Source of the DNA: Gaiellales bacterium | GTDB taxonomy: Bacteria; Actinomycetota; Thermoleophilia; Gaiellales; F1-60-MAGs149 | Direction: 5' to 3' | DNA length: 8,235 bases | Assembly (NCBI GenBank): GCA_030831375.1 | Contig: JAURLF010000158.1 | Location: forward strand, 1-8,235 | Shown: one piece after another, positions 1 to 5,263 of the stretch | Numbering within the stretch: the first letter of the stretch is position 1 | How the letters are laid out: every line of letters begins with the position of its first letter | The notes under the pieces: generated by a model | Told to the model about the DNA's origin: nothing | Database searches by the model: none | The model's input: only the letters and a program-made list of their open reading frames with translations | Translations under genes and position numbers: made by a program

Positions 1-654
1 CAGGAGCGCGCCGGCGCGCACGCCCGGCGCGACCGTCTTCGTGAACGACGTCGAGTAGATCACGCGGCCGGCCGTGTCGAGGTCGTACATGCGCGGCACG
101 TCCTCGCCGGAGAAGCGCAGGTCGCCGTACGGGTCGTCCTCGAACAGCCAGAAGCCGTGCTCGGCGGCGAGATCGACGAGGCGCTGGCGCACGGCCAGGC
201 TGGTGACGTTGCCGGCCGGGTTCTGGAAGTTCGGGATGATGTAGACGAGGCCCGGCGCGCGGCCCTCGGCGATCGCCGCCTCGAGCCGATCGACGTCGAT
301 GCCGTCCTCCGTCAGGGGATACGCGTCGACGGCGGCGCCGAAGCGCTTCAGGGTCAGGATCGTGCGGTCGTAGGTGGGGGCCTCGACGGCGGCGCGGCCG
401 CCCGAGCCGGCGAAGAGCATCTCCGCGAGCAGCGCGAAGGCCTGCAGGGAGCCGTTCGTGACGAACACGCCGGCGGGGTCGTGTCCCCAGCGCTGGCCGA
501 CCCACTCGCGCAGCGGCGGGTAGCCCATCGGGTCGCCGTACAGGAGCAGGCCGGTCGCGTCCTGCTCCATCGCCCGGTTGATCGCGGCCTGGAGCTCGGC
601 GACGGGCAGGAGGTCGGCGGACGGGACGCCGCGGGCGAAGGAGATGGTGGCCAT
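1..654 (-). CDS. PLP-dependent class I aminotransferase, 3' part missing at window edge
   Basis: The first 218 residues of a fold-type I aminotransferase of the LysN/2-aminoadipate or MocR-catalytic-domain type, with no stop before the left edge; the family is usually near 400 residues. It begins MATISFARGVPSADLLP, the usual N-terminus of stand-alone members, so it has no GntR DNA-binding domain. Visible PLP-site residues are Asn145 in PNFQNPAG, Asp174 and Tyr176 in EDDPYGD, and the Schiff-base Lys206 in STSFTKTVAPGVRAG. It should move an amino group between an amino acid (branched-chain, aromatic or aminoadipate are possible) and a 2-oxo acid in the cytosol; the substrate cannot be read from this part. 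It lies 48 bp after sucD with no clear Shine-Dalgarno, but a TAGACT hexamer lies 7 nt before the ATG, suggesting its own leaderless transcript. The family is sure; the substrate is not. Confidence 0.9.
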   Translation of the reverse strand, partial: MATISFARGVPSADLLPVAELQAAINRAMEQDATGLLLYGDPMGYPPLREWVGQRWGHDPAGVFVTNGSLQAFALLAEMLFAGSGGRAAVEAPTYDRTILTLKRFGAAVDAYPLTEDGIDVDRLEAAIAEGRAPGLVYIIPNFQNPAGNVTSLAVRQRLVDLAAEHGFWLFEDDPYGDLRFSGEDVPRMYDLDTAGRVIYSTSFTKTVAPGVRAGALL

Positions 655-661
655 GGCGCGC

Positions 662-667
662 AGTCTA
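662..667 (-). promoter_or_regulatory. Candidate -10 element (TAGACT) of a leaderless promoter
   Basis: TAGACT fits the TANNNT -10 pattern and ends 7 nt before the aminotransferase ATG at 654. That spacing places the start of transcription on or next to the ATG, as in leaderless actinobacterial genes. The lack of a purine-rich ribosome site upstream agrees. No good -35 hexamer is visible; the region upstream is a run of GC palindromes. Confidence 0.45.
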
Positions 668-693
668 CGAAGGCTTCGCGCGCCGCGCGGCGC
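668..693. repeat. Two adjacent palindromes between sucD and the aminotransferase
   Basis: Within the 48-bp gap are CGAAGGCTTCG (668-678, 5-bp arms around one base) and GCGCCGCGCGGCGC (680-693, a perfect 14-bp palindrome). The GC-rich one could end the sucCD transcript, although no T-tract follows. The AT-containing one abuts the -10-like box and could be an operator. In DNA this GC-rich, short palindromes also arise by chance. Confidence 0.35.
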
Positions 694-702
694 CGGCCGA
701 GG

Positions 703-1575
703 TCAGCGGCCGAGGCGCTCGACGACGAGGCGCGCGGCCTCCGTCGGGTTCGTGCCGACGGGCACGCCCTTCGCCTCCAGCGCGGCCTTCTTCGCGGCCG
801 CGGTGCCGGACGAGCCGGAGATGATCGCGCCCGCGTGGCCCATGGTCTTGCCCGGCGGCGCCTCGAAGCCCGCGATGTACGCGACGACGGGCTTCGTGAT
901 GCGCTCCGCGATCACGTCGGCGGCCTTCTCCTCGTCGGTGCCGCCGATCTCGCCCACCATCACGATGAACTCCGTCTCGGGATCGGCCTGGAAGAGGTCG
1001 AGGGCGTCGATGAACGAGGTGCCGATCACGGGATCGCCGCCGATGCCGATGATGGTCGAGTTGCCGAGGCCCGCGGCGGCGAGCTCGCCGCCGATCTGGT
1101 ACGTGAGGGTGCCGGAGCGCGAGACGAGCCCGATCGGGCCGGGCGAGAAGACCTCGGCCGGGATGATGCCGACGTTCGCGATTCCGGGCGAGAGCGCGCC
1201 CGGGCAGTTCGGGCCGAGCAGGCGGATGCCGCGCGGGCGCAGGTAGTGGTAGACCTCGAGCATGTCGTGGGCGGGGACGCCCTCGGTGATGCAGACGATC
1301 TGCCCGACGCCGGCGTCGGCGGCCTCGAGGATCGCGTCCGCGGCGAAGCGCGGGGGCACGACGACGAGCGACGTGTTGGCGCCCGTCCGGTCGACGGCGT
1401 CCGCGACGGAGTCGAAGACGGGGATCCCCTCGACGTCCTCCCCGGCCTTGCCGGGCGTGACGCCGGCGACGACCTGCGTGCCGTAGGCACGGTTGCGCAG
1501 CGCGTGGAACGCGCCCTCGCGGCCCGTGATGCCCTGCACCACGAGGCGCGTGTCGGCAGTGGCGATGACGGCCAT
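703..1575 (-). CDS. sucD: Succinyl-CoA ligase (ADP-forming), alpha subunit
   Basis: 290 residues, full length for SucD (E. coli about 289). With SucC it converts succinyl-CoA, phosphate and a nucleoside diphosphate to succinate, CoA and the triphosphate in the citric acid cycle. The CoA-binding Rossmann domain comes first (VQGITGREGAFHAL, about 12-25); GPNCPGALSPG lies mid-protein. The phosphorylated histidine is His247 in KTMGHAGAIISGSSGTAAAK, matching E. coli His246. The ATG shares one base with the sucC stop (TGATG) and is preceded by a strong GGGGAGG, so the subunits are translated together in equal amounts. The sequence looks intact. Being downstream of ETF-QO and near PccAB, it may also process the succinyl-CoA that comes from propionyl-CoA. 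Confidence 0.97.
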   Translation of the reverse strand: MAVIATADTRLVVQGITGREGAFHALRNRAYGTQVVAGVTPGKAGEDVEGIPVFDSVADAVDRTGANTSLVVVPPRFAADAILEAADAGVGQIVCITEGVPAHDMLEVYHYLRPRGIRLLGPNCPGALSPGIANVGIIPAEVFSPGPIGLVSRSGTLTYQIGGELAAAGLGNSTIIGIGGDPVIGTSFIDALDLFQADPETEFIVMVGEIGGTDEEKAADVIAERITKPVVAYIAGFEAPPGKTMGHAGAIISGSSGTAAAKKAALEAKGVPVGTNPTEAARLVVERLGR

Positions 1576-2723
1576 CAGCGAGCCTCCCCGGCCAGGCGCA
1601 CTGCCGTCTCGGCGGCGCCCAGCATCGTCTCCTCGACGGTGATCTCCGGCCGCGCGGCCTCCGCCAGGAGCGCGCGGCCCTCGGCGGCGTTCGTGCCGTC
1701 GAGGCGGACCACGATCGGCGCGCGCACGTCGCTCTGCTCGAGCGCGCCGAGCAGGCCCCTGGCGACCTCGTCGCCGCGGGTGATGCCGCCGAAGATGTTG
1801 AACAGGACGCTGCGCACCTTGTCGTCGGACAGGACGATCCCGAGCGCGGTCGCGATCTTGTCCGCGGAGGCGCCGCCGCCGACATCGCAGAAGTTGGCGG
1901 GGCGGCCGCCGACCTGGGCGATCACGTCGACGGTGCTCATCACGAGTCCCGCGCCGTTGCCGAGGATGCCGACGTCGCCGTCGAGCTTGACGTAGGCGAG
2001 ATCCGCCTCGCGCGCCGCCTGCTCCTGCGGGTCGGCCGCGGCCAGGTCGCGCATCGCCTCGACGTCCGGGTGGCGGTAGAGGGCGTTGTCGTCGACGGTC
2101 ACCTTGGCGTCCGCGGCGAGGAACGTGCCGTCGTCGAGCAGGACCAGCGGGTTGACCTCGACGAGCATGCAGTCGCCGTCGGCGAAGACGCCGTAGAGGG
2201 CGGCGAGCAGCGGCGCGAGCGCCTTGCGCTCCTCGACGGGCACGCCCGCGGCGGACATCAGCCGCTGGCCGTGGAAGCCGCGGTAGCCGAGCGCCGGATC
2301 GACGTGCAGGCGCGCGAGCCGGTCGGGATGCTCCTCCGCGACGGCCTCGACGTCCATGCCGCCCATCGTGGTCAGCATCAGGAGCGGCATCTTCGCGGCC
2401 CGGTCGAAGGTGATCGAGACGTAGTACTCCTTCGCGATCGCGACCGCCCGCTCCACGAGCAGCCGGCGCGTCACGTGGCCCTTGATGTCGAGGCCGAGGA
2501 TCGCGTCGGCGGCCTCGTGGGCGGCGGTGGGCCCGTCGACGACCTTGACGCCGCCGGCCTTGCCGCGGCCGCCGGTCAGGACCTGCGCCTTGACGACCAC
2601 GCGCCCGCCGAGGTCCTCGGCGCCCGCGCGCGCCTCATCGGATGTGAACGCCACGCGGCCGTCGGCGATCGGGATGCCCGCGCGCGCGAACAGCTCCTTG
2701 CCCTGGTGCTCGTACAGGTCCAT
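1575..2723 (-). CDS. sucC: Succinyl-CoA ligase (ADP-forming), beta subunit
   Basis: 382 residues, close to the usual 385-400. It carries the nucleotide- and succinate-binding half of succinyl-CoA synthetase. It opens with the hallmark MDLYEHQGKELFARAGIP. The ATP-grasp domain follows, with VKAQVLTGGRGKAGGVK at about 44-60 and EVNPLVLLDDG near residue 190. The C-terminal ligase domain shows GNGAGLVMSTVD, FNIFGGITRGDEVA and RLDGTNAAEG, the last two lining the phosphate and subunit-interface region. It starts 3 nt after the ETF-QO stop with AAGGGGA 8 nt upstream, so it is translated from the ETF-QO message, and it overlaps sucD by one base. ADP rather than GDP preference is assumed from the bacterial family, not shown by a residue. 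Nothing is missing. Confidence 0.97.
   Translation of the reverse strand: MDLYEHQGKELFARAGIPIADGRVAFTSDEARAGAEDLGGRVVVKAQVLTGGRGKAGGVKVVDGPTAAHEAADAILGLDIKGHVTRRLLVERAVAIAKEYYVSITFDRAAKMPLLMLTTMGGMDVEAVAEEHPDRLARLHVDPALGYRGFHGQRLMSAAGVPVEERKALAPLLAALYGVFADGDCMLVEVNPLVLLDDGTFLAADAKVTVDDNALYRHPDVEAMRDLAAADPQEQAAREADLAYVKLDGDVGILGNGAGLVMSTVDVIAQVGGRPANFCDVGGGASADKIATALGIVLSDDKVRSVLFNIFGGITRGDEVARGLLGALEQSDVRAPIVVRLDGTNAAEGRALLAEAARPEITVEETMLGAAETAVRLAGEAR
1583..1589 (-). promoter_or_regulatory. Strong ribosome binding site for sucD
   Basis: GGGGAGG lies 7 nt before the sucD ATG, inside the last codons of sucC. It is the best Shine-Dalgarno in the window and fixes the sucD start. It contrasts with the transcript-leading genes here, which show none. 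Confidence 0.75.
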
Positions 2724-2726
2724 GCC

Positions 2727-4430
2727 CTACATCCCCTTGTACTCGGGCCCGCTGCCGCCCTCGGGCGGCGTGAAGCGGCCGCCTTTGGCCGTGATCGCGC
2801 CGCACTGGACGCAGTTCGACGGGTCGAGGTGCACGCGCACCATCCCGTCGGACGACTCGGAGCCCTCGACGATCTCGTAGACCTGGGCCGGGCACATGCT
2901 GGCCCACGCCTGCGCGAGCTCGCGCGGCACGCGGCCCGGGCGGATCCGGATGTGGTTCGGCTGGTCGTCGCGCGTCTTGTTGCCCGACAGGAACACGCTC
3001 GACAGCTTGTCGAACGTGTACGCGCCGTCGGGGGTGGTGTAGCGCGAGCCGAGGTCGGCCATCTCATGGTGGCTGTCCGCCTCGAAGGGGACGGCCGTGC
3101 GCGGGATGCGGCCCTTCGTGGCCGTGATCAGCGGCACCTTCGCGCCGCCGACGACGAGGCCCGACTGGAACATCTGGCGCATGTTGCGGACCTCGTGCAG
3201 GTCGCGGCCGATCTCGCCCGCGCGCACCATCTCGTCGTACGCGTGCAGGGCGCCGGGCGAGCCGAGGTCGAAGCCCGCCTTGAGCGCGCCGTGGATCGCG
3301 ATCGCGGCCTGCATGCCGGAGCGGATGGCGTAGTGCACGCCCTTCAGGCGCGGCACGTTGACGAAGCCGGCGGCGTCGCCGACGAGGAGGGCGCCGGGCA
3401 GGTCGAGCTGGTCGGGCAGGGCGTACCAGCCGCCCTCGGGGATGATCTTCGCGCCCCACTCGACGCGCTCGCCGCCCTCGAGGATGCGACGCACGAGGGG
3501 GTGCAGCTTAAGCTCCTGCAGGAGGTCGTGGACGGACAGGCTCGAGTCGGCCCAGTCGAGGCCGACGACGAGGCCGATCGAGACGTGCTCGGGGCCCATC
3601 GGGTAGATCCACGAGCCGCCGAACTCGCGGTACATCTTCGCGCCCCGCAGGGGCCAGCCGAGCGTGTGGATGATGCGGTCGAGCGGGCGCTCCACCTTCC
3701 ACAGCTCCTTCACGCCGAGGGCGTAGATCTGCGGGTACGGGCTGCCGACGCCGAAGTGCCCGAGCGCCGCCTCGCGCAGCTTGCCCTGCGCGCCGTCGGC
3801 GAGCACCGTGGCCTGCGCGAGCACCTCCGTGGCGGGCGCCGCGCCGGGCTTCTCGGCGCCGTCCTTGTCGAGCCCCTTGACGCCGGTGCGCACGCCGGCG
3901 ACGCGGCCGTCCTCGACCAGCAGGGTCTGCGCGTCGGTCTCGGGCAGCACGTAGGCGCCGAGCTCCTCGGCGCGCTCCGCGAGCCAGCGGTTGAGCGCGG
4001 ACAGGCTGAGCGCGTGGTTGCCGTGGTTCCTGAACTCCGGCGGCGTGGGCAGGCGGATGTGGCGCCTGCCGTTCGGGAGGAAGTAGACGCCCTCCTTGTC
4101 GACGGGCCCGTACGTCGGCAGATCGGCGTCGGACAGGTCGGGGAAGAGGTCGCGCAGGGGCTGCGGGTTGACCATCGCGCCCGACAGCGAGTGCGAGCCG
4201 ACGGCCTTGCCCTTCTCGACGACGACGATCGGCACCTCGCCGAGCCGCTCGAGCGACTCGGGGTCATCGGCGAGCAGCTGGCCGAGCTTGACGGCGCAGG
4301 CCAGGCCGGCCGCGCCGCCGCCGACGATGCAGACGCCGGCGGGGATCCTGAGGTCCTCGGGGGCGCTCGGCGCGGCGACCGCCGCGGCCGGATCGTACGG
4401 GGGCGGGTAGTCGCTCGGCAGCACGCTCAT
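2727..4430 (-). CDS. Electron transfer flavoprotein:quinone oxidoreductase (ETF-QO family)
   Basis: 567 residues. ETF-QO takes electrons from reduced ETF, which collects them from acyl-CoA dehydrogenases, and passes them to the membrane quinone pool (menaquinone would be expected in actinobacteria). The FAD dinucleotide-binding motif is VCIVGGGAAGLACAVKLG (Gly37, Gly39, Gly42). Further FAD and quinone-site signatures are ALSLSALNRWLAERAEELG, LPGALLVGDAAGFVNVPRLKGVHYAI and the C-terminal ferredoxin-like domain ending PPEGGSGPEYKGM. Of the four cluster cysteines only Cys513, Cys540 and Cys543 are present; in NCVQCGAIT the fourth position (546) is Ile, and the loop to PPEGG is shorter than in the mammalian enzyme. 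The chosen ATG lies 10 nt after a TATGGT box; an in-frame ATG at 4445 (MVPDDM...) is the alternative. A related FixC-like oxidoreductase is less likely given the length and C-terminal domain. Confidence 0.92.
   Translation of the reverse strand: MSVLPSDYPPPYDPAAAVAAPSAPEDLRIPAGVCIVGGGAAGLACAVKLGQLLADDPESLERLGEVPIVVVEKGKAVGSHSLSGAMVNPQPLRDLFPDLSDADLPTYGPVDKEGVYFLPNGRRHIRLPTPPEFRNHGNHALSLSALNRWLAERAEELGAYVLPETDAQTLLVEDGRVAGVRTGVKGLDKDGAEKPGAAPATEVLAQATVLADGAQGKLREAALGHFGVGSPYPQIYALGVKELWKVERPLDRIIHTLGWPLRGAKMYREFGGSWIYPMGPEHVSIGLVVGLDWADSSLSVHDLLQELKLHPLVRRILEGGERVEWGAKIIPEGGWYALPDQLDLPGALLVGDAAGFVNVPRLKGVHYAIRSGMQAAIAIHGALKAGFDLGSPGALHAYDEMVRAGEIGRDLHEVRNMRQMFQSGLVVGGAKVPLITATKGRIPRTAVPFEADSHHEMADLGSRYTTPDGAYTFDKLSSVFLSGNKTRDDQPNHIRIRPGRVPRELAQAWASMCPAQVYEIVEGSESSDGMVRVHLDPSNCVQCGAITAKGGRFTPPEGGSGPEYKGM
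2732..2738 (-). promoter_or_regulatory. Ribosome binding site for sucC inside ETF-QO
   Basis: AAGGGGA ends 8 nt before the sucC ATG and overlaps the last codons of ETF-QO. It supports the ATG at 2723 and polycistronic expression of ETF-QO, sucC and sucD. Confidence 0.65.
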
Positions 4431-4447
4431 ATCGTCCGGCACCATAG
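4428..4447 (-). promoter_or_regulatory. 20-bp start-codon box, ETF-QO copy (putative operator/promoter)
   Basis: Reads CTATGGTGCCGGACGATATG on the minus strand, ending in the ETF-QO ATG. It matches the box at the gntR start at 17 of 20 positions with the same distance to the ATG. It contains a TATGGT -10-like hexamer 10 nt before the ATG, which predicts a leader of only a few bases. Its 17-bp core is an imperfect palindrome (TATgGTgCcGgACgATA, 6 of 8 pairs), as expected for a dimeric regulator. No convincing -35 is seen. That the GntR protein binds it is inference. Confidence 0.55.
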
Positions 4448-4466
4448 CCGCACCGGCGCGTGTACG

Positions 4467-4480
4467 GCCCCCTAGGGGGC
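4467..4480. repeat. Perfect 14-bp palindrome spanning the gntR stop codon
   Basis: GCCCCCTAGGGGGC is its own reverse complement and contains the TAG stop of the regulator gene at 4472-4474. As RNA it could fold into a 5-bp stem with a CTAG loop just downstream of the last codons and act as a weak terminator or attenuator before ETF-QO. There is no T-tract, so the role is uncertain. Confidence 0.35.
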
Positions 4481-5209
4481 GGTCCGCAGGACGGCCTCGA
4501 GCGTGGCGCGGTGGTGCTCCCACATCGCCTCGCAGGCCGCGTGCCCGTCGCGCCCGCTGAGGGCCCGCACGATGTCGTCGTGGTGCTCGTCCTCGTCCTC
4601 GATCGGCAGCCGCAGGCCCGACATCGCGAACACCGTCGCGTACAGCTCGGCGCGGCGCGCGCTGATCTCCGCGACGAGGTCGCGGTTGCCGGACGCGGCG
4701 GCGATGGTCAGGTGGAAGCGGTTGTTCAGGAGCCCCAGCTCGCGCGGGGCGCGCGTGCCGGAGATCTCCGCGGCGAGGTCCTCGAGCACCCCCACCTCCT
4801 CCGGCGTGATGCGGTCCGCGGCGAGCCGCGCGGCCTGCGCCTCGAGCCCGCCGAGGATCTCCGCGCGTCGGCGCAGCTCGGCCGGGTCCTCCGAGCCGCC
4901 GCCCGCGAGCAGGGCCTTGTCGGACGACGCCACGAACGAGCCGCCGAGGCGGCCGCGGTGCGTCACGAGCAGCCCGTCGGCGCGCAGCTCCGAGAGGGCC
5001 GCCCGCACGGTCATGACGCCGACGCCGATGCGCTTCGCGAGCTCCGTCTCAGCCGGCAGCCGATCGCCGTCGCGCAGCACGCCGAGCACGATCGCCTGGC
5101 GGATCCGGCGCGCGACCTCGTCGACGGCCGTCGGCGTGTCGATCGGCTCGAACACGGCGTCGCGGACGTACATCGGCTCGCCGTCGCGCAGGTCCTCTCC
5201 CGTCGCCAT
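4472..5209 (-). CDS. GntR-family transcriptional regulator, FCD (FadR-type) subfamily
   Basis: 245 residues, usual for the subfamily. The winged helix-turn-helix spans about 27-93 (GDRLPAETELAKRIGVGVMTVRAALSELRADGLL, wing HRGRLGGSFV). An all-helical FCD effector domain follows at about 110-240. FCD domains bind a metal ion and usually an organic acid or acyl ligand. The expected ligand positions hold His166 (NNRFH), His210 (EHHDDI) and His232 (MWEHH), but the usual Asp four residues before the first His is Asn162. The gene sits between the propionyl-CoA carboxylase operon and ETF-QO-sucCD. It shares a 20-bp start-codon box with ETF-QO, so autoregulation and control of ETF-QO-sucCD are likely; the effector could be an acyl-CoA-derived acid. 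Alternative in-frame starts are ATG 5224 (MVPGHM...) and ATG 5173. The ATG at 5209 was chosen because it follows a TATGGT box at the same 10-nt spacing as ETF-QO. Confidence 0.9.
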   Translation of the reverse strand: MATGEDLRDGEPMYVRDAVFEPIDTPTAVDEVARRIRQAIVLGVLRDGDRLPAETELAKRIGVGVMTVRAALSELRADGLLVTHRGRLGGSFVASSDKALLAGGGSEDPAELRRRAEILGGLEAQAARLAADRITPEEVGVLEDLAAEISGTRAPRELGLLNNRFHLTIAAASGNRDLVAEISARRAELYATVFAMSGLRLPIEDEDEHHDDIVRALSGRDGHAACEAMWEHHRATLEAVLRTAP

Positions 5210-5226
5210 ATGGCCGGGCACCATAG
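5207..5226 (-). promoter_or_regulatory. 20-bp start-codon box, gntR copy (putative autoregulatory operator/promoter)
   Basis: Reads CTATGGTGCCCGGCCATATG on the minus strand, ending in the gntR ATG. It contains a 5-bp inverted repeat, TATGG and CCATA separated by 7 bp, which suits a dimeric winged-helix regulator, and the first arm is also a -10-like TATGGT. It differs from the ETF-QO copy at only three positions. A regulator bound here would block its own promoter. Confidence 0.55.
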
Positions 5227-5254
5227 ACGACCCGCCGCGTCCGCGGCACGACCC
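5227..5254. repeat. Hairpin flanked by 7-bp direct repeats upstream of gntR
   Basis: The 54-bp gap between pccA and gntR holds GCCGCG-TC-CGCGGC (5234-5247, 6-bp arms), flanked by two copies of ACGACCC at 5227-5233 and 5248-5254, 21 bp apart. The hairpin could terminate the carboxylase transcript. The direct repeats, two helical turns apart and next to the gntR box, could be a second binding site. Low complexity makes chance a fair alternative. Confidence 0.3.
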
Positions 5255-5263
5255 TGACGGCAC

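Noticed and set aside
157..1995. 612-codon open frame on the plus strand opposite the aminotransferase, sucD and sucC
   Set aside because: Antisense to three well-recognised genes. The translation is low-complexity, Arg/Ala/Asp-rich and matches no family; such shadow frames are expected opposite GC-rich genes.
2070..4475. 801-codon open frame on the plus strand opposite ETF-QO and sucC
   Set aside because: Same cause: composition is typical of an antisense shadow (Ala, Arg, Asp, Leu, Val repeats) and no domain is recognisable. ETF-QO and sucC have clear motifs on the other strand.
4446..4523. Extension of ETF-QO upstream to an ATG at 4523
   Set aside because: The added residues are Arg/Gly/Pro-rich, overlap the 3' end of gntR by about 50 bp, and lie beyond the normal ETF-QO N-terminus.
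5210..5263. Extension of gntR upstream to an ATG at 5263
   Set aside because: It would add a Gly/Ser/Arg-rich stretch with no family match, run through the hairpin and box, and leave almost no gap after pccA.
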